A stretch of 64,000 nucleotides of DNA from Bacteriovorax sp. BAL6_X. Its GTDB lineage: Bacteria; Bdellovibrionota; Bacteriovoracia; Bacteriovoracales; Bacteriovoracaceae. The notes under the pieces were generated by a model. The model ran no database searches. It had not been told where the DNA came from and worked only from the letters and a program-made list of their open reading frames with translations. Position 1 is the first letter of the stretch. Every line of letters begins with the position of its first letter. Below, piece after piece: positions 1 through 7,768 of this stretch. The stretch spans positions 186,001 to 250,000 of the forward strand of contig NZ_AUMC01000010.1 in the NCBI RefSeq assembly GCF_000443995.1. The letters are read 5' to 3'. Both the position numbers and the translations under genes were made by a program.

Positions 1-2
1 TA

Positions 3-1547
3 TCCTCTATTAAGATGGCCATCGCGACTCTATCAAGTCGTGTTCTGGGTTTTGCTAGAGAAATTTTAATGGCCAAGCTCTTTGGTGCCTCAGGGCTTAC
101 TGATGCCTACCAAATTGCCTTTCGTATACCAAATATGTTGCGTGATCTATTTGCAGAGGGGTCATTCTCATCTGCATTTGTTCCAATATTTACTTCGGCC
201 AAGAAGGATGGTGATGAGCATGCTCGTAAACTTCTTTGGTCCATGGCCATCGTCTTATTTGCTATCACTTCAATTTTTTGTTTGTTGATTTTTATTTTTG
301 CACCACAAATTATTCAGATTTTAACAAATGAACTTTTTACTTCTGATGTAAATCGGTTGGAAATGTCTGTGCTATTGACAAGAATGATGTCGCCTTTTCT
401 TGCATTTGTTTCAGTCGCCGCCTTGTTTATGGGAGTTCTTAACACTTATAAGATGTTCTTTGCGCCAGCAATGGCCCCGGCCGTATTTAATATTATCATG
501 ATTGCCTCAATGATAACGCTACCTAAGTTCTTAGAGGCACGAAACCTTCACCCAATTGTTTCTCTTGGTGTAGGTGTTCTTGTTGGTGGCTTCTTACAAA
601 TGCTTATTCAAGTGCCAATGCTCCTTTCAAAGGGCCTTGTAAAGCTTGATGGGATTGAGCTTTTTTCAAGTGATGTAAAAGAAATTTTAAAACGCATGAG
701 TATTGGAACAATAGGTGTAGCGGCCACTCAAATTAATCTCTTAGTTTCAACCTTCTTGGCAACGGGAACTGTTGTGGGTGCTGTCTCTTGGCTCCAATAT
801 GCATTTAGACTCTTTCAATTTCCTGTCGGCATTCTTGGTGTTTCAATTGGTAACTCAAATCTAGTTTATTTCTCTGAACTTTGGAGGGGAGGTAAAGAAG
901 AAGAAGCGAAGGGTGCACTTCAAACAAGTTATATAACGAGTCTTTTTGTTCTCATGCCTGCAATGGCACTAATGTTTGCTCTAGCTCAAGACTGCGTCGC
1001 TATTTCTTTTCAACGAGGAGCATTTGGCCTTGATGATACGAAGATGGTAACGGAAGCTCTTTATGCTTACTTATTTGGTCTGCCATTCTATGGGCTCTAT
1101 AAAGTCTTTTCTCCAAGCTTTTACACATTAGATAAGCCGAAAATTCCTGTGATCATTTCTTCGATCGCTGTTGGGATTAACATTATCTTCTGTTTCTCAC
1201 TTGTTGATACTTATGGATTTAAAATTCTTGCGATGGGAACTTCGATTTCGATGATCTTTATCATCCTTGTTCAGTCGATTCTATTGTTCAAACTGTTGGA
1301 CTTGAAGCTGCAATTCTTCTTCCCACTTAGATTTTTTAAAATCGGTTTGAGCTCATTACTGGCTTTTTATGCTACACAGTATGTGCGTGGATACTTCCCA
1401 AATAATATTTTTTCGACTCTCGATAATCTCGCGGCCTTCGTTATTGCAGCATGTGCAGGTGCTATTGCCTACATTATTGCGCTTAGTGTCTTAGGGGATT
1501 ATGTTTTAATTCAGCGCTTCTTAAATAAGATAATACGTCGAAATTAG
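3..1547 (+). CDS. murJ: Lipid II flippase MurJ (5'-truncated by window edge)
   Basis: MurJ (MviN) flips lipid II across the inner membrane during peptidoglycan synthesis. The frame is open to the left edge of the window, so the true start lies outside; the first in-frame Met is at base 15. The visible protein begins in the family's N-terminal signature (TLSSRVLGFAREILMAKLFG, then AYQIAFRIPNMLRDLFAEGS with its conserved Arg and Phe residues) and continues as about 14 hydrophobic segments, as expected of the MOP flippase superfamily. About 510 residues are present, close to the usual length, so only about ten residues are probably missing. A free-standing gene follows on the same strand 80 bp downstream. 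The identification is secure; the start is unknown. Confidence 0.93.
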   Translation, partial: SSIKMAIATLSSRVLGFAREILMAKLFGASGLTDAYQIAFRIPNMLRDLFAEGSFSSAFVPIFTSAKKDGDEHARKLLWSMAIVLFAITSIFCLLIFIFAPQIIQILTNELFTSDVNRLEMSVLLTRMMSPFLAFVSVAALFMGVLNTYKMFFAPAMAPAVFNIIMIASMITLPKFLEARNLHPIVSLGVGVLVGGFLQMLIQVPMLLSKGLVKLDGIELFSSDVKEILKRMSIGTIGVAATQINLLVSTFLATGTVVGAVSWLQYAFRLFQFPVGILGVSIGNSNLVYFSELWRGGKEEEAKGALQTSYITSLFVLMPAMALMFALAQDCVAISFQRGAFGLDDTKMVTEALYAYLFGLPFYGLYKVFSPSFYTLDKPKIPVIISSIAVGINIIFCFSLVDTYGFKILAMGTSISMIFIILVQSILLFKLLDLKLQFFFPLRFFKIGLSSLLAFYATQYVRGYFPNNIFSTLDNLAAFVIAACAGAIAYIIALSVLGDYVLIQRFLNKIIRRN

Positions 1548-1627
1548 AATGGAAGTAATCATAAATTTTCTTGCTTCATGAGTGGCAAGTCGTTAAACTT
1601 AAAGAGATTACACATTTGGAGCAGTAA

Positions 1628-2068
1628 ATGAGAACAAATTTTGAAACACTCGAAAATTTAGCGAGTCATACAATTAATACACTTAAGGAAAAGGGTGTTA
1701 TTGAATTCGATATTGCAAACCGTGAAAAACTTATCGAATCAATGGCGACTGAATTTGGTGTATCACTTGCAACTGATGAAGATATTCGCGATCAAGCAAT
1801 CGAAGAGGTTGAAGAGAAAATGGGTGTAGATAATATGCCTGAGGACGTAACTGAGTCTGAAATGTTCAACCATGCTCGTAAAGAAATTATTAAGTCATTC
1901 AGTGGTGAAAATATTGGTGGTCTATACTTAGTAGAATCACTACACAATATTGCAAATCGTATGACTGCATTCTTAATTGATTGTGAATTCATTGATGATG
2001 TCTTCGGAACAGACGAAGAAATTCACAACTTCCTAGTACAAAATATTAGAACATTTAAGACACGTTAA
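1628..2068 (+). CDS. DUF507-like helical protein, tandem
   Basis: A cytoplasmic 146-residue protein, acidic and predicted mostly helical. The first half (LENLASHTINTLKEKGVIEF) resembles the start of DUF507 proteins, a family of unknown function. The second half (residues about 90-146, with LHNIANRMTAFLIDCEFIDD) repeats the same spacing of hydrophobic residues, so the protein looks like two related helical units. ATG start with GGAG about 6 bases upstream. It ends in a strong rho-independent terminator, so it is probably the last gene of its transcript, perhaps read with murJ. The family call rests on pattern memory and is moderately sure; no function is known. Confidence 0.6.
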   Translation: MRTNFETLENLASHTINTLKEKGVIEFDIANREKLIESMATEFGVSLATDEDIRDQAIEEVEEKMGVDNMPEDVTESEMFNHARKEIIKSFSGENIGGLYLVESLHNIANRMTAFLIDCEFIDDVFGTDEEIHNFLVQNIRTFKTR

Positions 2069-2070
2069 TA

Positions 2071-2096
2071 AAAAAGCTCCGAAAGGAGCTTTTTTT
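2071..2096 (+). terminator. Rho-independent terminator
   Basis: The stem AAAAAGCTCC/GGAGCTTTTT with a GAAA tetraloop, followed by a run of T, lies 3 bases after the stop of the DUF507-like gene. Confidence 0.9.
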
Positions 2097-2102
2097 GTAT
2101 TT

Positions 2103-2322
2103 GGTACGTCGATACTTTTCGACAATTCATGGGTTTATAATTTTTTTCTTTTATAAAAAACTAAAAAAAACGTCACTATTACTCTGTCTAATTAAAGTAT
2201 CACTTTGTTAAAAGCTTTACTTATTTTCATCTTTAAATTTCACTACTTTTAAAGGAATGCTTTGAATATTCTTCTTAATATTGTGTGTAAGTCTAAGAAT
2301 TGTCGAAAAGTATCGACGTACC
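2103..2322. repeat. 26-bp perfect inverted repeat enclosing 168 bp
   Basis: Bases 2103-2128 and 2297-2322 are exact reverse complements over 26 bp. Each arm contains the core GTCGATACTTTTCGAC, which can itself fold as a small hairpin (GTCGA/TCGAC). The 168 bp between the arms is AT-rich and has no convincing gene. The right arm abuts the stop codon of the minus-strand gene at 2324. The layout could be a small non-autonomous mobile element or a pair of inverted REP-like units. No obvious target-site duplication flanks the outer ends. Confidence 0.75.
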
Positions 2323-2323
2323 C

Positions 2324-2878
2324 TTATAGCTTTTTAATATTGTGTAGAGATTGTTCGAAAAACGGTCCTTCAAGCAAACCATTTAAGACAGAACTTTCAC
2401 TTTCTAAAATGACAATTCCATCTTCAGTTTTTAAAAGAGCAGCATCGTAGTAGACACGAAGTTCATGAGCTTTTGTGGCCGTACCTTCAACGCGAAGGGT
2501 TTCGATTCCTTGTTCATATAATTTTTGAAAAGATTTTGGTCCATGAATAATGGACGTATCTTTATCAAAGACAAGTTCATTATTTATGGCCAGCTCTTCA
2601 AAGGCCGCTTGTAAATCAGCATAGTTTTTATCAGTAAAGCTAAAGCGAGACTGCCATTCATAACGTGTGTCAGTTCTTTCAAATACTTTTAATTCACTAC
2701 TGTCGCTAGTGAGGGTCCACCAAGGTGGAATTGGAATTTCAAGTCCATGGAAGGGGAAGCTTACAGCATTCTTTAAGGCGACTTTTTTTTCACCTTTAAT
2801 AACAAATGCCGCATAAGTAGCAAAAATTAAGACACAAATGAGGAGAATCCACCAAAAAATATTACTCATAACTCGCAA
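2324..2878 (-). CDS. Membrane-anchored protein of unknown function, possibly 3'-altered
   Basis: A 184-residue protein with one N-terminal membrane segment (residues about 5-27, rich in Ile, Leu and Trp). A soluble domain follows, beginning with an aromatic stretch (IPIPPWWTL) and probably facing the periplasm. I do not recognise the family. There is no lipobox. The C-terminus ends LHNIKKL directly before the inverted repeat at 2297-2322. Beyond that repeat, a second copy of the sequence coding HNIKK continues in a frame that stays open for 17 more codons to a TAA at 2217-2219. This suggests the gene once had a longer tail. It stands alone, convergent with the DUF507-like gene and divergent from the Gly-rich gene. 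Confidence 0.7.
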   Translation of the reverse strand: MRVMSNIFWWILLICVLIFATYAAFVIKGEKKVALKNAVSFPFHGLEIPIPPWWTLTSDSSELKVFERTDTRYEWQSRFSFTDKNYADLQAAFEELAINNELVFDKDTSIIHGPKSFQKLYEQGIETLRVEGTATKAHELRVYYDAALLKTEDGIVILESESSVLNGLLEGPFFEQSLHNIKKL

Positions 2879-2957
2879 TTTATCGCTAAATTTAAGCTTC
2901 GTAAACGTAATATTAATCAGTTAAATCAATAGTTTATAGAAAAAGTCGATAGTTTAC

Positions 2958-2985
2958 TCAAGTTTCATTCATAAAGTGTCGTTAA
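2958..2985 (+). promoter_or_regulatory. Possible sigma28 (FliA) promoter
   Basis: TCAAGTTT, then 12 bases, then GTCGTTAA. This resembles the flagellar sigma28 consensus TAAAGTTT-N11-GCCGATAA but has one extra spacer base and several mismatches. It lies 37 bases before the chosen ATG of the Gly-rich gene. A FliA gene is present in this window. Weak evidence on its own. Confidence 0.22.
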
Positions 2986-3022
2986 GTAGTTGAGGATTGT
3001 TAAAGTTTTTATGGAGAAAACT

Positions 3023-4822
3023 ATGAAGTTAAGACTTATTGGCACTAAAAGCATCTTATTGGCGATGATGATGCTAAATACATATGCTGAGATCGACATC
3101 AGTGATTGTATCTATTTAAGAGACAATGGCTATGAAGATGACGCTCAAGCATGTGTAACAAGAGCATCTCGTGGAAGCTCTGGAAGTAATGACTTCTGTG
3201 TCGATTGTTTACCTAAACTTCCTGAAAGAAATGAGTGGGCCGAAGTTGCAAAAGTTGCAATTCCTTCACTTGCAGCAATGGGGAGTGTTTTTTTCGCCAC
3301 TAAACACCAAGCCGATTCTGTAGAAGCAAGGGCCAATGCTTATGAAAATGGAATTAAGTCATGTCATGGCCAAATCGATAACTATTTAGATCATAACATT
3401 GAAAGAGGTGCAAATCCTGTTCTTCCAAAAGAGCAAGCATCAATGCTTAATTCTTGTAACGGCTATGGCTACGGTATGTACGCCGGAGGACTTGGTCTTA
3501 CTGCTGGAGCTTTCGGTGGTGTAGGTAATGGTTGGCTGGGCCAAGGTTACACATCTGGATTCCTAGGTGGAATGGGTGGACCTAACTTCGGTGGTAATAT
3601 CTATGGAAATGCCGGATGGGGCATGGGAATGGGTAATGGTATGGGTAACGGAATGGGCAATGGCTTTGGTGGAAATTACCAAGCTAATGTTTATATGAAC
3701 CCACTAGGTTCTCTTGCCGGTTCGGCACTTGCTGGACTCCTAACAGGTGGTAACGCTGGCTTTGGTGTAAATATCAATGGCGGAATGGGTATGGGTGGAC
3801 ACCCAGGAATGTATCCAGGAAATATCTACGGTGGAATGTACCCAGGTTTCGGTATGAACTCAGGCTTTGGAATGGGCATGGGAATGGGTGGATACCCTTA
3901 CGGAACTGGTTTTGGAACTGGCTTTGGTGCTAATTTTGGCATGGGAATGGGCAATGGTTTTGGAATGGGTAATGGTTTCGGAATGGGTAATGGTTTCGGA
4001 ATGAATACTGGTTTAAATTTTGGACTTAATATTGGTAGCACTGGCGCATACCCAGGGATGAACACTGGCGCAGGTTGGGGAATGTACCCTGGATCTGGTT
4101 GGGGAATGTATCCTGGAACAGGTATCAATGCTGGTGTGAACCTAGGTTGGGGAATCAACGGCGGTGCCAACGGTGGCTGGGGTAATAATGGTGGAGTATA
4201 TCCAACATATCCTGGAAACGGTGGTGTTATTTCTGGCGGTTGGGGAATCAACGGCGGTGGAAACGGTAACTGGGGCAACGGCGGTTGGGCCAATGGTGGT
4301 GGAAACCCTGCTTGTATGTGTATTTCAGCACCATGTGCTTGTGGAAATACTTTTCCAGGTGGAAACGGAAATATTAATGGCGGTTGGGGAATCAACGGAG
4401 GTTGGGGATCTAACGGTGGTAACGGCTGGGGCATGAATGGTAATGCAGGTTGGGGTACTAATGGTGGAAACTCTTGGGGCCTAAATGGTAACGCTAACGG
4501 TGGTTGGGGTGCCAATGGAAACTGGGGTGCAAATGGAAACTATAATAATGGTTATCAAGCACAACAATTTCAAAGCTATATCAATGGGCTTCAAGGACAA
4601 GCTGTTGCTCAAGGTAATTACCAGAACCAAGGAAACGTAGCATATGCTAACCAAGCACTGTATCAGAACTTATACAATGCTCAACAAAATATTTATGCTA
4701 ACTCTTATAACGGTTACTATAATTCAGGGACTAACTACGGATCATTGGCCGGTGGTGGTCTTAATGGCCAATTTAGTATTGGTGTAAATGGTGGTGCCGG
4801 ATTTAACTGGGGTGCTAACTAA
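3023..4822 (+). CDS. Secreted Gly/Asn/Trp-rich repeat protein
   Basis: The longer frame opens at a TTG (2990), but the ATG at 3023 is preferred: it has GGAG 7 bases upstream and begins directly with a signal peptide (MKLRLIGTKSILLAMMMLNTYA, cut before EID). The mature protein of about 575 residues has a Cys-containing N-terminal domain of roughly 110 residues (several Cys before residue 70) and then about 330 residues of low-complexity repeats. These are of GMGNGFGMGNGF, YPGSGWGMYPGTG and NGGWG types, interrupted by one cysteine cluster (CMCISAPCACG). A Gln/Asn/Tyr-rich tail follows. The composition suggests a secreted structural, adhesive or surface protein; no family is recognised. A possible sigma28 site precedes it and a strong terminator follows. 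Confidence 0.75.
   Translation: MKLRLIGTKSILLAMMMLNTYAEIDISDCIYLRDNGYEDDAQACVTRASRGSSGSNDFCVDCLPKLPERNEWAEVAKVAIPSLAAMGSVFFATKHQADSVEARANAYENGIKSCHGQIDNYLDHNIERGANPVLPKEQASMLNSCNGYGYGMYAGGLGLTAGAFGGVGNGWLGQGYTSGFLGGMGGPNFGGNIYGNAGWGMGMGNGMGNGMGNGFGGNYQANVYMNPLGSLAGSALAGLLTGGNAGFGVNINGGMGMGGHPGMYPGNIYGGMYPGFGMNSGFGMGMGMGGYPYGTGFGTGFGANFGMGMGNGFGMGNGFGMGNGFGMNTGLNFGLNIGSTGAYPGMNTGAGWGMYPGSGWGMYPGTGINAGVNLGWGINGGANGGWGNNGGVYPTYPGNGGVISGGWGINGGGNGNWGNGGWANGGGNPACMCISAPCACGNTFPGGNGNINGGWGINGGWGSNGGNGWGMNGNAGWGTNGGNSWGLNGNANGGWGANGNWGANGNYNNGYQAQQFQSYINGLQGQAVAQGNYQNQGNVAYANQALYQNLYNAQQNIYANSYNGYYNSGTNYGSLAGGGLNGQFSIGVNGGAGFNWGAN
3944..3997 (+). repeat. 18-bp tandem repeat, three copies
   Basis: Three consecutive 18-bp units (GGAATGGGTAATGGTTTC; the first unit differs at two bases) encode GMGNGF repeats inside the Gly-rich protein. 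The unit length is a multiple of three, so copy-number change would alter protein length without a frameshift. Confidence 0.85.
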
Positions 4823-4852
4823 AAAATAAATAGAGAGATGAGAGATTATAAG

Positions 4853-4880
4853 AAAGCCTCCCGTATGGGAGGCTTTTCTT
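4853..4880 (+). terminator. Rho-independent terminator of the Gly-rich gene
   Basis: The stem AAAGCCTCCC/GGGAGGCTTT with a GTAT loop and a T-rich tail lies 31 bases after the stop codon. Confidence 0.9.
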
Positions 4881-4908
4881 TGTATAATTTTGCGTTTGTT
4901 ACGAACCG

Positions 4909-4926
4909 AAAGACCTAAAGGTCTTT
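4909..4926. other. Short hairpin AAAGACC/GGTCTTT
   Basis: A 7-bp stem with a TAAA loop sits between two stronger terminators. It is followed only by a weak T-rich stretch. It could be a backup terminator or an RNA-processing hairpin; its role is not determined. Confidence 0.4.
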
Positions 4927-4967
4927 CTCTCGTGTATATCTTCATTTCAAACGAAGGACGTATAAAT

Positions 4968-4996
4968 AAAAAAAGAGCTTATCAAGCTCTTTTTAT
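4968..4996. terminator. Terminator for the minus-strand zinc-ribbon gene (bidirectional shape)
   Basis: AAAAAGAGCTT-ATC-AAGCTCTTTTT is a perfect stem with A and T runs on its two sides, so it can act on either strand. It lies immediately beyond the stop of the minus-strand gene at 4999. Confidence 0.85.
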
Positions 4997-4998
4997 AT

Positions 4999-5418
4999 TT
5001 ATTTATTATGCATAAGAATTTTAATTGATCCTCTGAAAAGTACTTCGATCTTATTAGCATCGAGACTTTTTTCGACTAGCCCTGGCCCAAAAGTTGGGTG
5101 AGCTAGCACGTCGCCAACTTCAAATTTGTGGCGAATGCTATATGTAATAGGTTCACCCTCAAGTTTTTCAAGGGCATTTTCCCAAACATTAATGATTTTT
5201 TCTTCTGTTGAAATTCTCTTCTTTGTCGTAGCTTTTCGACGTGTAGCACTTGGAGATACTACTTTTTTTGGCTTGTAAGCATGAGTTGCTTTACAAGTAT
5301 TACACAGAACTTTGTATGGAGTATCTGTATCCTTCATTGCTACAATTAAATGAGCAAGATCTAATTTACATTTGCTACAATATGTTACAATTTCCTTACC
5401 AACACCTAGTTTTGACAT
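4999..5418 (-). CDS. Zinc-ribbon protein with C-terminal CarD/SH3-like domain
   Basis: A 139-residue protein in three parts. Residues 10-50 hold a four-cysteine zinc ribbon (CSKC near residue 14, CNTC near 39). Residues 50-75 form a basic Lys/Arg/Thr-rich linker. Residues 95-139 form a small beta domain with the pattern FEVGDVLAHPTFGPGLVE and IEVLFRGSIKILMH. That C-terminal pattern resembles the RNA-polymerase-interacting domain of CarD/CdnL and similar SH3-like modules at UvrD ends. A role in transcription or DNA metabolism is inferred, not shown. The ATG is preceded by AAGGAAGAGAG. The gene is divergent from uvrC with 89 bp between them. Confidence 0.7.
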   Translation of the reverse strand: MSKLGVGKEIVTYCSKCKLDLAHLIVAMKDTDTPYKVLCNTCKATHAYKPKKVVSPSATRRKATTKKRISTEEKIINVWENALEKLEGEPITYSIRHKFEVGDVLAHPTFGPGLVEKSLDANKIEVLFRGSIKILMHNK

Positions 5419-5507
5419 ATTCTCTCTTCCTTTTGCTTAATTAGATCAATTTAATGGTGAATAGGATTAAAGTAAAGAGAATAAAAGGTTATGTGTAGAT
5501 AATTATA

Positions 5508-7388
5508 ATGAAGAAAAATACTTTAGCACTGCTGGAAAAAGCAAAACATTTACCGACAAAATCTGGATGCTATTTAATGAAGCGTAAGCGTGCCGGCATC
5601 GAAGAGATTCTTTATATCGGAAAGGCAAAAAACCTTCGTAGTCGAGTTTCCAGCTATTTTAATAGTTCAGAAAAGTCACCTAAAACCCAAATCCTTGTTT
5701 CTCATATTCAAGACTTTGACTTTATTATGACTAAGACTGATGCCGAAGCATACATCTTAGAAAATAACTTAATTAAAAAGCACATTCCCAAATATAATAT
5801 TCAATTAAAAGACGATAAAAGTTATCCCTATATCCAGATTGATTTGAATGAAAAATTCCCACGTCTTGTTTACACAAGAAGGCCAAAGAGAAAAAAGAAA
5901 ATTAAGTTATTTGGGCCTTTTACAACGGGAAGTAATATTTTAAAGATATCTCGCATATTAACTAAATCATTCACTTTAAGAGACTGCTCAATAGAGGAGA
6001 TGCGAAAGAGAAAACGCCCATGCCTTATTTATCAAATGAAGCAATGTTCGGCTCCTTGTGTGGATTATATTTCTGAAAAAGATTACTTCAAGGATCTTAA
6101 TTACGTGATAAATTTCTTTGAGGGCCAAAGTAGAAATGTTTTAAAGATTCTAGAAGAAAAAATGTTCGCCGCTGCTGAAAGAGAGTACTTTGAAAGGGCA
6201 GCGGAAATTCGCGATAGCATTGAAGAGCTAAAGTCATTTTCTCAAAGCTATGAAAAACAAAATGTTGAACTCTCAACAGAGAAAGATTTTGATATTGTTG
6301 CTTATCACGTTGGAGAGTTAGAAGTTGATATTTCAATCTATATGATGAGGTCAGGAATTCTTTTAGGTCACAAAAACTATCATTTTGGAAAAGGGGATAG
6401 TGAGAGTGAAAATCATGAACTCTTTCAAACATTCCTATTTCAATATTATTCAAACACTAAAGAAAAACTTCCAAGTCGTATTTATCTCGATGAGAAAAAA
6501 GCTGACCTTTCAATGATTAGTGAAGCTTTTAATGAAGTTCTTGATCAAGAAGTTGAAGTTCAAAAGCCTATTGGTAAGATGAAAACTCTTTATGATTTAA
6601 CACTAGATCACGCAAGAGAGCACCAGCGCTTTAGAGTGAAGAATCTTGATGGCCCTTGGGTTGGTTTAAATAAATTAAAAGAACTTTTAAATTTAAAAGA
6701 GACGCCAAAGATCCTTGAATGCTTTGACGTTGCCATCTGGCAAGGGAAGTCTCCAACAGCTTCGCAAATTGTTTTTCGTGAAGGGAAGCCTGATAAAACA
6801 CAATATCGTTATTATCACTTAGAAGAAAGACCTGAAGGGAATAACGACTTTGCGATGATGAGAGAAGTACTTTCACGCAGACTTAAAAAAGGAAAACTTC
6901 CGGATGTCTTTATCGTTGATGGTGGAAAGGGACAAGTCTCAAGTTTCTTGGCCGTGCTTGAAGACTTTAAACTTGATATTCCTGTTGTGGGAATTGCAAA
7001 GATTAAAACAAGTAAGCAGGAATCATTTAAAGATAAAGAGGTCTCAAGTTCTGATGAAAGGCTTATTATCCCAAATCGAATTAATCCTTATATCTTAAAG
7101 AAGACACCATCTCTTATGAGAATTGTAGTGCAAATGAGAGATGAGGCCCACCGCTTTTCTCGTAAACTTCACCATAAGAAAGAAAGGGATCGCATATTCA
7201 CTTCGTGGTTTGATGATATTGAAGGAATTGGTGAGAAGACGCTAAAAACTATTCACGAGAATATGGACTTAAATCTAAAAGAACTGTCTCAGTTGTCGGT
7301 AATTGAAATTAGTCATAAATTGGATATTAAGGAAGGCATTGCTGAGAGAATTCATACCAAGCTTATGGCCGAATTCCCTCAGAAATAA
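5508..7388 (+). CDS. uvrC: UvrABC excinuclease subunit C
   Basis: UvrC makes both incisions around bulky DNA lesions in nucleotide excision repair. The 626 residues show the N-terminal GIY-YIG nuclease domain (LPTKSGCYLM, ILYIGKAKNLRSR), a UVR motif near residues 210-240, and the RNase H-like nuclease with ECFD, NDFAMM, IVDGGKGQ and RDEAHRF carrying the expected Asp and His residues. Tandem helix-hairpin-helix motifs (IEGIGEKT) end the protein. Four cysteines near residues 160-185 are spaced C-X11-C-X7-C-X3-C, the arrangement reported to bind an iron-sulfur cluster in E. coli UvrC. The segment after ECFD is divergent (VAIWQGKS instead of the usual ISHxxG). The ribosome-binding site is weak. 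Confidence 0.97.
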   Translation: MKKNTLALLEKAKHLPTKSGCYLMKRKRAGIEEILYIGKAKNLRSRVSSYFNSSEKSPKTQILVSHIQDFDFIMTKTDAEAYILENNLIKKHIPKYNIQLKDDKSYPYIQIDLNEKFPRLVYTRRPKRKKKIKLFGPFTTGSNILKISRILTKSFTLRDCSIEEMRKRKRPCLIYQMKQCSAPCVDYISEKDYFKDLNYVINFFEGQSRNVLKILEEKMFAAAEREYFERAAEIRDSIEELKSFSQSYEKQNVELSTEKDFDIVAYHVGELEVDISIYMMRSGILLGHKNYHFGKGDSESENHELFQTFLFQYYSNTKEKLPSRIYLDEKKADLSMISEAFNEVLDQEVEVQKPIGKMKTLYDLTLDHAREHQRFRVKNLDGPWVGLNKLKELLNLKETPKILECFDVAIWQGKSPTASQIVFREGKPDKTQYRYYHLEERPEGNNDFAMMREVLSRRLKKGKLPDVFIVDGGKGQVSSFLAVLEDFKLDIPVVGIAKIKTSKQESFKDKEVSSSDERLIIPNRINPYILKKTPSLMRIVVQMRDEAHRFSRKLHHKKERDRIFTSWFDDIEGIGEKTLKTIHENMDLNLKELSQLSVIEISHKLDIKEGIAERIHTKLMAEFPQK

Positions 7389-7392
7389 TTGT

Positions 7393-7605
7393 CTAGTTTA
7401 GGTGGTGGATTTTTTTACGATTGCCGTGCCCGCAATCAGTACATCTCGAATTCTCGTGTATGTACAAGTTTTTATAATCCGATAGGTGTGTGTGAACCAT
7501 CTTAGAGCCACATACTGGACAATCATTTAAAACCTTATGTACTTGATCGGCATCACCAAATAACTCTTCAAAGTTTTCAAATTGGAAATCTGGATCGAAT
7601 GACAT
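7393..7605 (-). CDS. Small zinc-ribbon protein
   Basis: A 70-residue protein with two cysteine pairs (CPVCG near residue 29 and CTDCG near residue 55) that would bind one zinc. The N-terminus is acidic and rich in Phe, and a basic His/Lys tail follows. No known family is recognised. The ATG is supported by AAGGAG 8 bases upstream. The gene converges on uvrC with only 4 bp between stop codons and no terminator seen. Small proteins of this kind are often nucleic-acid or protein-interaction modules, but nothing here fixes the role. Confidence 0.65.
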   Translation of the reverse strand: MSFDPDFQFENFEELFGDADQVHKVLNDCPVCGSKMVHTHLSDYKNLYIHENSRCTDCGHGNRKKIHHLN

Positions 7606-7768
7606 TGTAGCAACTCCTTTAAATAATAATTACCACTGGGGATTCGAGATTGTGCAGAGTGTCCCAAGCAGTGGATGTAGTTGATTTATCGGAGACTTAT
7701 CAATGTTCTGAAATTTATGCTTTTTTTTTTAATGACTTAGGGATATTTTACCCATAGGAAATAAAGTA

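Noticed and set aside
2262-2450. Small plus-strand frame across the inverted repeat
   Set aside because: No ribosome-binding site, and it runs through the repeat arm and the antisense of the neighbouring gene.
3898-4515. Long proline-rich minus-strand frame
   Set aside because: It is the antisense reading of the Gly-rich repeat gene, where low complexity keeps stop codons away.
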